A program made the position numbers and the translations under genes. From Mycolicibacter kumamotonensis (GTDB lineage Bacteria > Actinomycetota > Actinomycetes > Mycobacteriales > Mycobacteriaceae), in NCBI RefSeq assembly GCF_002086285.1, contig NZ_MVHU01000004.1:1-64000 (forward strand): a stretch of 64,000 nt of DNA, given 5' to 3'. The notes beneath the pieces were generated by a model. It worked only from the letters and a program-made list of their open reading frames with translations, had not been told where the DNA came from and made no database searches. Below, piece after piece: positions 1 through 10,106 of the stretch (the first letter of the stretch is position 1; every line of letters starts with the position of its first letter).

Positions 1-403
1 CCCCGGATTCCCGCCCCCCGGATTCCTGGCCCCCGAGGCTCCCGGTGGCGGAGGCGGTGGTGCGGCGACCGCGGTCCAGGCCGCGTTGACCCAGGTCGGG
101 ACGCCCTATGTGTGGGGCGGGGCCGCACCGGGCGGCTTCGACTGTTCGGGGCTGGTGATGTGGGCGTTCCACCAGGCCGGCATCAACCTGCCGCACTCCA
201 GCCAGGCGCAGGCCAATGGCGGACAGCCGGTGGCGCTCTCGGACCTGCAGCCCGGTGACGTCCTGACCTTCTACTCGGATGCCTCGCACTCGGGCATCTA
301 CGTCGGTGACGGCATGATGATCCACTCGTCCACGTACGGTCAGCCGGTCCGGGTGGTGCCGATGACCTCCTCGGGCCCGATCCACAACGCTCGCCGTTAC
401 TGA
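1..403 (+). CDS. NlpC/P60 peptidoglycan hydrolase, C-terminal part (5' end outside window)
   Basis: This is the last ~133 residues of a secreted cell-wall endopeptidase of the NlpC/P60 family, which cleaves peptide stems of peptidoglycan. The frame is open from the first base: a Pro/Gly-rich linker (PGFPPPGF, then a run of glycines) leads into the catalytic domain. The triad is visible as Cys in DCSG (codon at 143), His in HSGIYVGDG (codon at 287) and a third polar residue, His, in IHSS (codon at 323). Synteny with pimB' and fadD15 downstream places it as the Rv2190c counterpart, whose longer N-terminus carries a signal peptide and coiled coil; that part is not in the window. The stop is the TGA at 401. 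Confidence 0.9.
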   Translation, partial: PGFPPPGFLAPEAPGGGGGGAATAVQAALTQVGTPYVWGGAAPGGFDCSGLVMWAFHQAGINLPHSSQAQANGGQPVALSDLQPGDVLTFYSDASHSGIYVGDGMMIHSSTYGQPVRVVPMTSSGPIHNARRY

Positions 404-467
404 GCCCCGGTGCCTTCGCCGGCTGCTCGCCGGCCTGCTGGCAACCGAGCTGATCGCCGCCGCCGCG

Positions 468-1226
468 GTGCTGATCGCCGCAGCCCCGCGGCCGGCCGAT
501 GCACCGGTGGTGGTGGGCGATCACCGCAGCGTGGTGACGGAGAATCACGACGGCCCGCGTGGTGATGCGCTGCTGGCCCGCGTCGAGGCCAACATCGGCG
601 ACGCCGTCGAGGCGGTCGAGGCGTTCTGGGGGACCGACTGGGCGCACCGTATCCCGCTGCTGGCCACCGGCTCGGACCGGCAGTTCGCCGCCGTGGCCGG
701 CGGCGACACCGCGGCGGCCGATGCCGCGCAGTGGTCCGACGTCGCCGCGGTCGCGGTGGCCGACCGGGTGGATCCGGAACGCCGGCTGGTCACCGGCCAG
801 CGGATCGTTTTCGCCCCGGGCGCAGACGCGATGAGCACCCCGGCGCTGCGAATCGTGTTGACCCATGAACTTTTCCACTTTGCGGCCCGAGCCGACACCG
901 CCATCGACGCGCCGCGCTGGCTCACCGAGGGGGTCGCGGATTTCGTGGCTCGCCCGGCCCCGGCTTCGGCCAGCGCCCCTGCGGTCCCGCCGGCCTTGCC
1001 CTCCGACGCCGACCTGGACGCGCCGGGACCGCGGCGGGCGCAGGCCTATGACCGGGCGTGGGAGTTCGCGCGTTTCGTCGCCGACCGGTTCGGCGTCGCC
1101 AAGCTGCGCGAGCTCTATGCGTCCGCGTGCGGCCCCGGACATGTCGAGCCTGCCGTGGCGGTGGCCCTGGTGCTCGGCGTGGATCTACCGGACCTGCTCG
1201 CCAGGTGGCAGCAGTGGCGGGGCTAG
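468..1226 (+). CDS. Putative extracytoplasmic zinc metallopeptidase-like protein (Rv2189c-like)
   Basis: A 252-residue protein of unproven function. It carries an HExxH zinc motif (LTHELFHF, codons 861-878) followed about 20 residues later by WLTEGVADF. This is the gluzincin (peptidase MA-like) layout of HExxH plus a downstream glutamate, so peptidase activity is a fair inference. The start is uncertain. GTG 468 is the only standard start codon in frame, but the open frame continues upstream to 366 and encodes a signal-peptide-like stretch (RRLLAGLLATELIAAAAV) with no ATG, GTG or TTG. The true start may be a CTG near 423-438, or the leader may be lost. It sits between the NlpC/P60 hydrolase and pimB', the Rv2190c-Rv2188c order. 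Confidence 0.65.
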   Translation: MLIAAAPRPADAPVVVGDHRSVVTENHDGPRGDALLARVEANIGDAVEAVEAFWGTDWAHRIPLLATGSDRQFAAVAGGDTAAADAAQWSDVAAVAVADRVDPERRLVTGQRIVFAPGADAMSTPALRIVLTHELFHFAARADTAIDAPRWLTEGVADFVARPAPASASAPAVPPALPSDADLDAPGPRRAQAYDRAWEFARFVADRFGVAKLRELYASACGPGHVEPAVAVALVLGVDLPDLLARWQQWRG

Positions 1227-1236
1227 CATCCCTGCA

Positions 1237-2379
1237 GTGAGCCGGGTCCTGCTGGTTACCAACGATTTTCCGCCGCGTCCCGGCGGTATTCAGTGCTATC
1301 TGGAAGAACTGGTGCGCCGCATCGCCGGATCCGGGCGCCACGACGTGACGGTGTATGCGCCGCAATGGAAGGGCGCCGACGCGTTCGACGACGCGGCGAC
1401 ATCCGCCGGCTATCAGGTGGTGCGTCACCCCGGAACGCTGATGCTGCCGGGCCGTGCCGTCGACGCCCGGATGCGCCGGCTCATCGCCGAGCAGGCCGTC
1501 GACACCGTCTGGTTCGGCGCGGCCGCGCCGCTGGCGCTGCTGGCGCAGCGGGCGCGCGCCGCCGGCGCCAGCCGGGTGCTGGCCAGCACCCACGGACACG
1601 AGGTCGGCTGGTCGATGCTGCCGGGGGCCCGCTCGGTGCTGCGCCGGATCGGGGAGACCTGCGACACCGTCACCTTCGTCAGCCACTACACCCGTGGCCG
1701 GTTCGCGTCGGCGTTCGGCCCGAACGCCGCGCTGGAACACCTGCCGCCCGGGGTGGACACCGACCGGTTCCGGCCCGACCCCGCCGCTCGCGCCGAACTG
1801 CGGGTCCGACACGGCCTCGGTGGGCGGCCCACCGTGGTGTGCGTGTCGCGGCTGGTGCCGCGCAAGGGCCAGGACATGCTGATCAGGGCGCTACCGGCGA
1901 TCCGGCAGCGGGTGGAGGGGGCCGCGCTGGTGATCGTCGGCGGCGGCCCCTATGCCGAGACGCTGCACAAGCTGGCGGCAGAGCACGGGGTGGCCGACGC
2001 GGTGACGTTCACCGGCGGCGTCCCGGCCGCCGAGCTGCCGGCCTACTACCTGCTCGGCGACGTCTTCGCGATGCCGTGCCGCACCCGCGGCGCCGGACTC
2101 GACGTCGAGGGCCTGGGCATCGTGTTCCTGGAGGCCTCGGCGGCCGGGGTCCCGGTGGTCGCCGGCCGCTCGGGAGGCGCGCCCGAAACCGTGCTGGACG
2201 GCCGGACCGGGCGGGTGGTCGACGGCCGATCCGTCGCGGCGATCGCCGACGCCGTCAGTGCACTGCTCGCCGACCCGGACCGTGCCGCCGCGATGGGCGC
2301 CGCGGGGCGTGAATGGGTGATGGCCCAGTGGCGCTGGGACACGCTGGCCGGACGCATGGCCGACCTGCTGCAGGCCTGA
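1237..2379 (+). CDS. pimB: GDP-mannose-dependent phosphatidylinositol mannoside alpha-mannosyltransferase PimB'
   Basis: A GT-B fold glycosyltransferase of family GT4, 380 residues against about 385 in M. tuberculosis Rv2188c. PimB' adds the second mannose to PIM1 on the cytoplasmic face of the membrane, an early step towards PIM, LM and LAM. Visible features are the N-terminal nucleotide-fold start LVTNDFPPRPGG, the HGHEVGW segment, the linker LVPRKGQDMLI, and the C-terminal donor-site EGLGIVFLEASAAGVPVV with its conserved glutamates. GTG 1237 is chosen because it gives the family N-terminus (SRVLLVTNDF); the frame is open further upstream only as overlap with the preceding gene. Neighbouring fadD15, the PlsC-like gene, the GT87 gene and mptA form a lipoglycan neighbourhood. 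Confidence 0.92.
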   Translation: MSRVLLVTNDFPPRPGGIQCYLEELVRRIAGSGRHDVTVYAPQWKGADAFDDAATSAGYQVVRHPGTLMLPGRAVDARMRRLIAEQAVDTVWFGAAAPLALLAQRARAAGASRVLASTHGHEVGWSMLPGARSVLRRIGETCDTVTFVSHYTRGRFASAFGPNAALEHLPPGVDTDRFRPDPAARAELRVRHGLGGRPTVVCVSRLVPRKGQDMLIRALPAIRQRVEGAALVIVGGGPYAETLHKLAAEHGVADAVTFTGGVPAAELPAYYLLGDVFAMPCRTRGAGLDVEGLGIVFLEASAAGVPVVAGRSGGAPETVLDGRTGRVVDGRSVAAIADAVSALLADPDRAAAMGAAGREWVMAQWRWDTLAGRMADLLQA

Positions 2380-2384
2380 GCCGT

Positions 2385-4187
2385 TCAGTCTTTGGTGTAG
2401 ATCGACTCGATCGCGTCGGCGAACTTCTCGGCCACCACCTTGCGCTTGACCTTCATGGTCGGCGTCAGCTCACCGGTGGCCTCGGTGAAGTCGACCGGCA
2501 GGATCCGGAACTCGCGGATCGACTCGGCGTTCGACACCGCCAGGTTCGCCTGCTTGACCGCCGCCTCCACCTCGGCCAACAGGTCGGGGTCGGTGGTCAG
2601 GTCCGCGATGGTGGCGGTGTCGGCCTTGCTGTTGCGCTGCTTCCAGCCCTCGATGGCTTCCGGGTCGATGGTGATCAGCGCCCCGATGAACGGCTTGGCG
2701 TCACCGACGACCATCGCCTGGCTGATCAGCGGGTGGGCGCGCAATTGGTCCTCGAGCACCGCGGGGGCGACGTTCTTGCCGCCGGCGGTGACGATGATCT
2801 CCTTCTTGCGGCCGGTGATCTTCAGGTAGCCGTCGTCGTCGATGTCGGCCAGGTCGCCGGTCTTGAACCAGCCGTCGGTGAACGCCTCGGCGGTGGCCTG
2901 CTCGTTGCGCCAGTAGCCGCTGAACACCACCCCGCCGCGCACCAGCAGCTCGCCGTCATCGGCGATGCGCATGCTGTTGCCCGGCACCAGTTTTCCGACG
3001 GTTCCGACCTTCATGCCGCCCACCGGGTTGACGGTGATGGCGGCGGTCGTCTCGGTCAGGCCGTAGCCCTCGTAGATGGACAGCCCGACGCCGCGGTAGA
3101 AGTGGCCCAGCCGTTCGCCCAGGGGCGCACCGCCGGACACCGAGGCGCGGCAGTCACCGCCGAGCGCCGCGCGCAGCTTGTGATAGACCAGCTTGTCGAA
3201 CAGGGCGTGCTTGGCGCGCAGCAGCAGCCCGGGTCCACCGCGGTCGGCAGCCTCGCTCCAGTCCACCGCGGTCTGCGCGGCCATCTCGAAGATCCGGCCC
3301 TTGCCGTCGTTGGCGGCGTTGCCGGCCGCGGTGTTGTAGACCTTTTCGAACACCCGCGGCACCGACACCACCACGGTCGGCTTGAACACCGAGAACATCG
3401 GCACCAGATTCTTGATGTCGCTGGTGAACCCGACCGTGACCCGGTTGGCGAAGGCCGCCAGCGTCAGGGCGCGGGCCAGCACGTGGGCCAGCGGCAAGAA
3501 GATCAGCAGGCGCTGGCCGGGGCAGAGCAGCGTCGGCAGCGCGGCCTTGGTGCCGAGCACCTCGTAGATCAGGTTGGAGTGGGTGAGCTCGCAGCCCTTG
3601 GGCCGACCGGTGGTGCCCGAGGTGTAGATCAGGGTGGCCGGGTCGGTGGCCCTCAGCGCCTCCACGCGTGCGGCCAGCTGCGCCGGGTCCTCGCCGGCGC
3701 CGGCCTCGGCGAGTTCGTCGAGCGCCTTGGCTCCCGACCCGTCGATGGTCAGCACCCGCCGCAGCGCGGGCAGGTCACCGGCGAGTTCGTCGACCATCTG
3801 GGAGTGGGCGTCGGTTTCGGCGAATGCGAGCACCGCGCTGGAGTCCTCCAGCACCCAGCGCACCTGCTCCGCCGACGACGTCTCATAGATCGGCACTGTC
3901 ACCGCGCCGATCGACAGGATCGCGAAGTCCAGGATCGTCCACTCGTAGCGCGTCGCCGAGAAGATCACCACGCGGTCACCGGCCGCCACCCCGAGGGCGA
4001 GCAGACCCAGCGCCGCCGAACGGATGTGCGCGGCCGCGGTGGCGCAGGTGACGTCGGTCCACACCCCGTCGACGAGGCGCTGGAAGATGACGTAGTCGGG
4101 ATGGTCGCGCTCGTGTTCGAAGACTAATGCGGCGACGTTGTCGTGCTCCTCGACGGTGAACGGCGCGGGAACACTGAACTCACGCAT
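2385..4187 (-). CDS. fadD15: Long-chain fatty-acid--CoA ligase FadD15
   Basis: A 600-residue acyl-CoA synthetase of the ANL superfamily, converting long-chain fatty acid, ATP and CoA to acyl-CoA via an acyl-adenylate. The AMP-binding P-loop is intact ([16 protein letters not shown]), as are the YEGYGLTET motif, the hinge region [12 protein letters not shown] and the C-terminal catalytic lysine region ([18 protein letters not shown]). The length and the N-terminus [17 protein letters not shown] fit the FadD15/FACS group. It is convergent with pimB' (5 bp between stops) and diverges from the SRPBCC gene at 4337 across 149 bp. The position equals Rv2187. Confidence 0.93.
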   Translation of the reverse strand: MREFSVPAPFTVEEHDNVAALVFEHERDHPDYVIFQRLVDGVWTDVTCATAAAHIRSAALGLLALGVAAGDRVVIFSATRYEWTILDFAILSIGAVTVPIYETSSAEQVRWVLEDSSAVLAFAETDAHSQMVDELAGDLPALRRVLTIDGSGAKALDELAEAGAGEDPAQLAARVEALRATDPATLIYTSGTTGRPKGCELTHSNLIYEVLGTKAALPTLLCPGQRLLIFLPLAHVLARALTLAAFANRVTVGFTSDIKNLVPMFSVFKPTVVVSVPRVFEKVYNTAAGNAANDGKGRIFEMAAQTAVDWSEAADRGGPGLLLRAKHALFDKLVYHKLRAALGGDCRASVSGGAPLGERLGHFYRGVGLSIYEGYGLTETTAAITVNPVGGMKVGTVGKLVPGNSMRIADDGELLVRGGVVFSGYWRNEQATAEAFTDGWFKTGDLADIDDDGYLKITGRKKEIIVTAGGKNVAPAVLEDQLRAHPLISQAMVVGDAKPFIGALITIDPEAIEGWKQRNSKADTATIADLTTDPDLLAEVEAAVKQANLAVSNAESIREFRILPVDFTEATGELTPTMKVKRKVVAEKFADAIESIYTKD

Positions 4188-4336
4188 GCGATGACCTCTC
4201 TTGGCAGCCTGTCTCTATCCGCCCAGCCTAGTAGGCGCGCGGCGACCGATGTGACGGTGGTCACTGCCGGTGCAGCCGCGGCCGTTGCGCACCCGGTGCG
4301 TTCCGCGCCGAAGGCGTCATATGTGAAGCTGGGGCG

Positions 4337-4732
4337 ATGAACAGTATCCAGGTTGCCGATGAGACGTTCATCGCCGCATCCGGGGCGCAGGTCGGCGCCG
4401 TCGTCGGGGACCGCTCGAGTTGGCGGCGCTGGTGGCCCGACCTGCAACTCCAGGTGGTCGAGGACCGCGCCGAAAAAGGCGTCCGATGGACTGTCGGCGG
4501 GCCGCTGACCGGAACCATGGAGATCTGGCTGGATCCGATGCTCGACGGGGTGATGCTGCACTATTTCCTGCACGCCGAGCCCACCGGCGTGACCGGCCGC
4601 CAGCTGGCCCGGCTGAACCTGCCCAAGATGGTCCACGCGCGCCGGGTTGCCGGCAAGCGGATGGCCTTCGAGGTGAAAGCCCGCGTCGAGCGGTCCCGGC
4701 CGGTGGGTGTCGCACCGGCCGCCGTGGGCTGA
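4337..4732 (+). CDS. SRPBCC/polyketide cyclase-like small protein (Rv2186c-like)
   Basis: A 131-residue conserved hypothetical protein. The pattern of an N-terminal beta strand, a DRSSWRRWWPDLQLQV segment (helix-grip loop), strands with a Gly/Thr-rich turn (VGGPLTGTMEIWLDP) and a long C-terminal helix with Lys/Arg suits the START/SRPBCC fold that binds hydrophobic ligands in the cytosol. No catalytic residues can be assigned. A second SRPBCC protein follows 92 bp downstream, so the pair may act on related lipids. Synteny gives Rv2186c; function is unknown in the family. Confidence 0.8.
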   Translation: MNSIQVADETFIAASGAQVGAVVGDRSSWRRWWPDLQLQVVEDRAEKGVRWTVGGPLTGTMEIWLDPMLDGVMLHYFLHAEPTGVTGRQLARLNLPKMVHARRVAGKRMAFEVKARVERSRPVGVAPAAVG

Positions 4733-4824
4733 CCCGGACTAAACAGGCGGACGCCCGGCGCGGCGAGGTACCGTCTCTGCCGAGGGCCGGTCGGCGGGCG
4801 CGAACGAGTTAGGGAAGTAACCAG

Positions 4825-5262
4825 GTGGCGGACAAGACAGCTCAGACCATCTTCATCGCGGCGGATCCGGGCACCGTGATGAAGGTGATCGCCGACATCG
4901 GCGCCTACCCCGAATGGGTCTCGGAGTACACCGAGGCCGAAGTGCTCGAAACCGACTCCGACGGCTACCCGAAGGTGGCCCGGCTGGTGCTGGACGCGAC
5001 GGTGCTCAAAGACACCATGGTGCTGGAGTACGACTGGGCGCCGGACCGCCGCTCGGTGCGCTGGTGGCTGGTCTCCAGTTCGCTGCTGAAAGCACTCGAC
5101 GGGGAATACCGCTTGACGGCCAAGGGATCCGGAACCGAAGTCGTGTACGAGCTGTCGGTCGACCTGATGATTCCGATGATCGGTCTGCTCAAGCGCAAAG
5201 CGGAGCGGCGACTGACCGACACCGCGCTGAAGGACCTGAAGAAACGAGCCGAGGCTGAGTGA
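4825..5262 (+). CDS. SRPBCC family protein (Rv2185c/TB16.3-like)
   Basis: A 145-residue polyketide cyclase/dehydrase-like protein. It starts ADKTAQTIFIAADPGTVMKVIADIGAYPEWV, the typical SRPBCC beginning (strand, helix, YPEW loop), and ends in a charged helix after DLMIPMIGLLKRKAERRL. Family members bind or transport lipids or aromatic polyketides in a central cavity; no specific substrate is known here. GTG 4825 follows a purine-rich stretch (GGGAAGTAA). The stop overlaps the next start (GTGA at 5259), so it is translationally coupled to the ArsA-like ATPase gene, as in M. tuberculosis Rv2185c-Rv2184c. Confidence 0.88.
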   Translation: MADKTAQTIFIAADPGTVMKVIADIGAYPEWVSEYTEAEVLETDSDGYPKVARLVLDATVLKDTMVLEYDWAPDRRSVRWWLVSSSLLKALDGEYRLTAKGSGTEVVYELSVDLMIPMIGLLKRKAERRLTDTALKDLKKRAEAE

Positions 5263-6545
5263 GGCCGCCTGAACCAGCGCCCACAGCGCTCCCAGCGGCG
5301 CCGATCGGTCTGTTCGTCGGCAAAGGCGGCGTCGGCAAGTCCACGCTGGCCGCGGCTACCGCTGTCGCCGAGGCGCTCGCCGGCAACCGGGTGCTGCTGA
5401 TCTCCACCGACCAGGCGCATTCGGTCGGCGATGTGCTCGGCGTGACGGTGGCGCCCAGCGGTGCCCGCGATCCCGTTTCGGTGGCGCTCGACGACGCCGG
5501 ACCGGGCAGGCTCGACGTGCTCGCGCTGGACACCCTGGCCCTGCTCGAGGCGCACTGGAGTGAAGTGGTCGCGGTTCTGTCCGGGCGATTTCCGGAATCG
5601 GATCTGGGAAGCGTTGCGCCTGAGGAACTTTCGGCGCTGCCCGGTGTCCAGGAGGTGCTCGGCCTGCACGAGGTCGGCGAGCTGGCCGCCAGCGGCCGGT
5701 GGGATCGGGTCGTCGTCGACTGCGCATCCACCGCCGACGCGATGCGGATGCTGACACTGCCCGCCACGGTGGCGCTGTATGCCGAGCGAGCCTGGCCGCG
5801 ACACCGCAGACTCAGCACGGCCGACGACCGATCGGCCGCCCTGGTCGCGCTGATCGAGCGGATCAGCCGGGCTGCCGAGCGCCTAGCCGCGCTGCTGACC
5901 GACGAGGCGCTGGTCGGGGCGCACCTGGTGCTGACCGCCGAGCGCGTGGTGGCGGCCGAAGCCGTCCGGACCCTGGGGACGCTGGCCCTGACGGGTGTGC
6001 GCGTTGATGAGCTGATCGTCAATCAGATTTTGTTGCAAGATGATTCGTACGTCTACACCGACCTGCCCGCCCATCCGGCGTTCGACTGGTACGCCGAACG
6101 GATCCGCGAGCAGCACGGCGTCCTCGAAGAACTGGATCGCACCATCGGCGACGTGGCGATGGTGCTGGTGCCGCACCTGGCGGGGGAGCCGATCGGGCCC
6201 AAGGCGCTGGCCGAGCTTCTCGAGGGCGCCCGCCGCCGGGACGGGTCGGCGCCGCCGGGGCCGGTACGCCCGGTGGTCGACCGGGAGTCGGGTTCCGGAC
6301 TGGGGGCGGTGTACCGACTGCGGCTAGAGTTGCCCCAGGTCGATTCCGGTGCGCTGAGTCTGGGGCGGGCCGGCGACGACTTGATCATCGGTTCCGGCGG
6401 CACCCGACGCCGGGTCCGGCTGGCGTCGGTGCTGCGGCGATGCACGGTTGTGGACGCAACGTTGCGTGGCAGCGAATTGACGGTGCGTTTCCGGCCGGAC
6501 CCGCAGCTCTGGCCGGTGAGCAATGACGAGGAGGTGCGACGTTGA
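5259..6545 (+). CDS. ArsA/GET3-like P-loop ATPase (Rv2184c-like)
   Basis: A 428-residue SIMIBI-class ATPase with the deviant Walker A motif GKGGVGKST at residues ~20-28 and a switch-like STDQAHSVGDVLG, as in ArsA and GET3. The metal- or tail-anchor-binding features of true arsenite pumps are not seen, and the C-terminal ~100 residues (after SGLGAVYRL) form an extra all-beta domain resembling the small domain of actinobacterial ArsA-like proteins. Role unknown; an ATP-dependent chaperone or targeting factor is an inference. The start overlaps the SRPBCC stop and its own stop overlaps the next gene (TTGA at 6542), so three genes form a coupled unit. Confidence 0.85.
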   Translation: MRPPEPAPTALPAAPIGLFVGKGGVGKSTLAAATAVAEALAGNRVLLISTDQAHSVGDVLGVTVAPSGARDPVSVALDDAGPGRLDVLALDTLALLEAHWSEVVAVLSGRFPESDLGSVAPEELSALPGVQEVLGLHEVGELAASGRWDRVVVDCASTADAMRMLTLPATVALYAERAWPRHRRLSTADDRSAALVALIERISRAAERLAALLTDEALVGAHLVLTAERVVAAEAVRTLGTLALTGVRVDELIVNQILLQDDSYVYTDLPAHPAFDWYAERIREQHGVLEELDRTIGDVAMVLVPHLAGEPIGPKALAELLEGARRRDGSAPPGPVRPVVDRESGSGLGAVYRLRLELPQVDSGALSLGRAGDDLIIGSGGTRRRVRLASVLRRCTVVDATLRGSELTVRFRPDPQLWPVSNDEEVRR

Positions 6546-6913
6546 GCGCTGGCGCGCACCCCGACCTGGGTGAGCTGGGGCCCGAGCTGCGCAAGCTCGC
6601 CCAGGCCATCCTGGACCGCCTCGACCCGGCGGTGCGGGCGGCGGCGCTGCTGGCGGCCTCCGGTGACGGTCCGGGCAAGTGCCAGCAGGTGTGGTGCCCG
6701 GTGTGTGCGTTGGCGGCGTTGGTGACCGGAGAGGAACATCCGTTGCTCGCCGTCATCGCCGAACACAGCGTGGCGTTGTTCGAGGTGATCCGGGCGGTGG
6801 TCGGTGAGACCGGTGCGGCACCGGGCCCGCCCGACGGCCCGACACCCGGCGGGGACGGCGGCGCGCCGGCCCGGCCCGGCTACCAGCACATCCCGGTCAC
6901 CATAGAGAATTGA
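6542..6913 (+). CDS. Small conserved hypothetical protein (Rv2183c-like)
   Basis: A 123-residue protein that starts on TTG 6542 inside the stop region of the ArsA-like gene. It is mostly helical, with a cysteine cluster CQQVWCPVCALAALV near residue 45 that could bind a metal or form disulfides, and a disordered Pro/Gly-rich tail ending PVTIEN. Function unknown. Coupling to the ATPase suggests it works with it, for example as an adaptor. Confidence 0.75.
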   Translation: MSAGAHPDLGELGPELRKLAQAILDRLDPAVRAAALLAASGDGPGKCQQVWCPVCALAALVTGEEHPLLAVIAEHSVALFEVIRAVVGETGAAPGPPDGPTPGGDGGAPARPGYQHIPVTIEN

Positions 6914-7055
6914 GGGCACTAAGCCCTTAAAACAAAGCAACCTAAGGAATTCCGGGGAATCGTCCGTGTGACGAATCACCGTGTGGCCGCGGCCACCCAT
7001 GGTCGGTAAAGTTGGCGCGAACACGGCCGATGTTCGTGGGTAGGAGGGAGGGGCC

Positions 7056-7790
7056 ATGTGGTATTGGCTGTTCAAGTACGTACTCTTGGGGCCCCTGCTG
7101 GCCCTGATCGGCCGTCCCAAAGTCGAGGGTTTGGAGAACATTCCCGAGGAGGGGGCGGCGATCCTGGCCAGTAATCATCTGGCCGTCATGGACAGCTTCT
7201 ACCTGCCGCTGGTGGTCCGCCGGCGGATCACCTTCCTGGCCAAGTCCGAATACTTCACCGGCACCGGCATCAAGGGCTGGTTCACCCGCTGGTTCTACAC
7301 CGCCGTCGGGCAGGTGCCCATCGACCGCACCGATTCCGACGCGGCGCAGGCTGCCCTGCACACCGCCGAGCGGATCCTCAAAGACGGCAAGCTGCTGGGC
7401 ATCTACCCGGAGGGCACCCGTTCACCCGACGGCAGACTGTACAAGGGCAAGACCGGCCTGGCCCGGCTCGCGTTGCACACCGGCGTCCCGGTGATTCCGG
7501 TCGCCATGATCGGAACCGATGTGGTCAACCCGCCGGGGACCAAGATGCTGCGGTTCGGCCGGGTCACGGTCCGATTCGGCAAGCCGATGGACTTCTCCCG
7601 CTTCGACGGGATGGCCGACAACCGCTTCATCGAGCGGGCCGTGACCGACGAGGTGATCTACGAACTGATGGGCTTGTCCGGTCAGGAGTACGTCGACATC
7701 TACGCGGCCAGTCTCAAAAACGGTGCCCCGCAACAAGAGGGGGCGACGGCTCAGCCGGTCGCCCGATTTCCGGAAACCGCTGCAGGCTGA
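7056..7790 (+). CDS. 1-acyl-sn-glycerol-3-phosphate acyltransferase (PlsC family)
   Basis: A 244-residue membrane-associated acyltransferase of the LPLAT superfamily, which transfers acyl groups to lysophosphatidate or a related glycerolipid. The catalytic H(X4)D motif is [10 protein letters not shown], with the substrate-binding EGTRSPDG, the middle block [16 protein letters not shown] and the VIPVAMIGT block all in family order. ATG 7056 follows GGAGGGAGG at 7042-7050. Its 3' end overlaps by 40 bp the convergent mannosyltransferase gene. Position equals Rv2182c. The preceding 142-bp gap has no gene. Confidence 0.9.
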   Translation: MWYWLFKYVLLGPLLALIGRPKVEGLENIPEEGAAILASNHLAVMDSFYLPLVVRRRITFLAKSEYFTGTGIKGWFTRWFYTAVGQVPIDRTDSDAAQAALHTAERILKDGKLLGIYPEGTRSPDGRLYKGKTGLARLALHTGVPVIPVAMIGTDVVNPPGTKMLRFGRVTVRFGKPMDFSRFDGMADNRFIERAVTDEVIYELMGLSGQEYVDIYAASLKNGAPQQEGATAQPVARFPETAAG

Positions 7791-9043
7791 TCCGGGCTCG
7801 TCCGGCGGCCGTGATTGAGACTCGCGCCGGCCGCGACGATCACCGCCACCGCCCACCACACATACGATGTCCCGGCCAGTTGACGCCACCACGCCGCGCC
7901 GGATTCGTGATGCTCGGGCAGTAATTCGATCGGGCTTCGCATCATTAGCGCCAAGCCGAGTGCGCTGAGTACACCCAGCGCGATCGCCCGGTGGCGGTAA
8001 GCCAGGACACCGGTCACCACCACCGTCGGCAGCATCCACACCCAGTGGTGTGACCACGACACCGGGGACACCACCAGCCCGAACAGTGCCACGCAGATCA
8101 GCGCCAGGATCGGCTCCCCGGCGCTGCACACCCGGCGGGCCGCCCACACCGTCAGTGCCAGTACCAGCAGGCAGCCCAGCAGCCACAGCGCCGAACGCAG
8201 CTGCTCGCTCAGCGGCAGCCGGGCCAACGCCCCGGCCAGGTTCTGGTTGGTGTTCAGCGTCGCCCCGCCGATGCGGTCGGTGTTGCGAACGGTATGCGTC
8301 CAGTACTGCCAGGAGTCGCTCCAGGCCAGCACGAAGCCCACCATGGTCGCCGCCAGAAACGATGCCACCGCGGTCACCGCGGCGCGGGTATCGCGGCGCA
8401 GCAGGAAATAGAGCAGGAACACCGCCGGCGTCAGCTTCAGCGCCACCGCCACCCCCAGCAGCGTGCCACGCGGCCAGGTGGTGCGGCGCGGCACGCAGTC
8501 GGCGATCACCAGCGTCATCAGCACCGCGTTGATCTGGCCGAAGTCGAAGTTGGCCCAGATCGGTTCGGCGTCGAGCCAGATTGCCGCCGCGACGATCGCC
8601 ACGGCCACCACCGCCCGCCGCCACCAGGCCGGGCCGCTGCCGCGGCCGACGTCCCCGATGTCCAGGCCGGTGAGCAGGATGGTGATGGACACCACCAGCA
8701 GCAGCGCCGAGATGATCGTCAGCGCGGCGGTGCCCACCCCCAGCGACACCCAGGTGAGTGGGGCGAAGAGCACCGCGGCGATCGGGGGATAGGTGAACGG
8801 CAGCACCGTTCCATCGATCTGGGTGGCGAACCAGTCGTCGCCGTACAGCGGATGTCCGTCGCGCCAGGCCTGCGCAGCCATCCGGTAGACATCGACGTCG
8901 ATGTGATAGGGCGTGCTGCCGAGCGCTCGCCACGTGGTGTAGCCCAGGGCCCCGATCGCCAGCAGGGTGAAGACCCACCAAACGGCCCAACCGCTGATGC
9001 CCCCGTGCCGACGGCCCGGGTCGGGCGGCCGAGATGTACTCAT
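7751..9043 (-). CDS. Polyprenyl-phosphomannose-dependent alpha-(1->2)-mannosyltransferase (GT87, Rv2181-like)
   Basis: A 430-residue polytopic membrane protein of the GT-C class with about ten hydrophobic segments. The first extracytoplasmic loop contains [15 protein letters not shown], the Asp-bearing catalytic loop typical of GT87, and [14 protein letters not shown] follows. In M. tuberculosis Rv2181 puts the single alpha-1,2-mannose branches on the mannan core of LM and LAM using polyprenyl-phosphate mannose outside the membrane. The sequence fits that assignment by synteny and topology. It diverges from the membrane protein gene at 9136 (92-bp gap). Confidence 0.87.
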   Translation of the reverse strand: MSTSRPPDPGRRHGGISGWAVWWVFTLLAIGALGYTTWRALGSTPYHIDVDVYRMAAQAWRDGHPLYGDDWFATQIDGTVLPFTYPPIAAVLFAPLTWVSLGVGTAALTIISALLLVVSITILLTGLDIGDVGRGSGPAWWRRAVVAVAIVAAAIWLDAEPIWANFDFGQINAVLMTLVIADCVPRRTTWPRGTLLGVAVALKLTPAVFLLYFLLRRDTRAAVTAVASFLAATMVGFVLAWSDSWQYWTHTVRNTDRIGGATLNTNQNLAGALARLPLSEQLRSALWLLGCLLVLALTVWAARRVCSAGEPILALICVALFGLVVSPVSWSHHWVWMLPTVVVTGVLAYRHRAIALGVLSALGLALMMRSPIELLPEHHESGAAWWRQLAGTSYVWWAVAVIVAAGASLNHGRRTSPDQPAAVSGNRATG

Positions 9044-9135
9044 GTCGCCGCACAGCCTATCGGGTGGCCCGTTTCACCAAGCCGTACCGGCGGTGATCCG
9101 GGCGTTGTGTGCCGCGAGGGCGTACGTTGCAGTAG

Positions 9136-10106
9136 ATGCTCGAATGGTTCCGCGATGACATCGTCAACCGCGGCAGACTGCCGTTGTTGTGTTGCCTGCT
9201 CGCGTTCCTGGTGACGTTCGTGGTGACCCGCTCCGTGGTCCGCTATATCCGCAGCACCGCCGGGCGCGTCGACACACCCCGGTGGTGGCGGCCGCGCAAC
9301 GTGCACATCGGTTCCAAGCACATCCACCACGTGGTCTTCGGGGTCGTGCTGGTGATGATCGCCGGGGTCACCCTGGTGGCCGCGGGGCCCAACCAGCACC
9401 AGCCGATGTTCAGTGTCGCCGCGATCGGGTTCGGGATCGGCGCCGCATTGGTGCTCGACGAGTACGCGCTGATCCTGCACCTGTCCGATGTGTACTGGGA
9501 GGAGGACGGGCGCGCCTCGGTGGATGCGGTGTTCGCCGCCACCGCGGTCACCGGGCTGCTGGTGCTGGGGTTTCACCCGTTGACGTTCCTGCTGTCGCTG
9601 TGGCATGACACGTCCTCGCCGCTGATCCGCGCCGGGGTGTTCTTCAGCATGGTGATGGCGCTGCCGCTGGCGGTGGTGGTGCTGCTGAAGGGCAAGGTGT
9701 GGACCGGGCTGGTCGGGATGTTCTTCTTCCCGCTTTTGGTGATCGGCGCGATCCGGCTGTCGCGGCCGCACGCGCCGTGGGCCCGGTGGCGTTACCTGGC
9801 CCACCGTGAGCAGATGCGCCGCGCGCTGGACCGGGAACGCCAGCTGCGGCGCCCGGTGGTGCAGGCCAAGCTGTGGCTGCAGGACGCCATCGCGGGCCGG
9901 CCTCAGCTGCCCGATGACCGCGTCGTCGACGCCGAACTCGACCGTGAGGTGCGGGCCGCCTCGGCGCCGACGGAACCGATCATGATCGGACGGCCGAGAG
10001 TGCCCACCGGGCGGGCGCCCCAGCGCCCGGCGCCCAACCGTGCGGTCGCGGACCCCGCCGCGCCGACGGTGCCCTTTTCGGTCCGGCCGCCGAGAACCGG
10101 TGGTCC

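Noticed and set aside
183..1142. Long minus-strand open frame opposite the metallopeptidase-like gene
   Set aside because: Arg/Gly-rich shadow of a GC-rich plus-strand gene with no family motifs.
2313..4127. 604-codon plus-strand open frame over fadD15
   Set aside because: Composition is Arg, Gly, His and Asp rich and lacks motifs; the minus strand encodes a complete acyl-CoA synthetase.
7422..9053. 543-codon frame opposite PlsC and over the GT87 gene
   Set aside because: Frame shadow; it spans two convergent real genes and shows no protein-like hydrophobic pattern.
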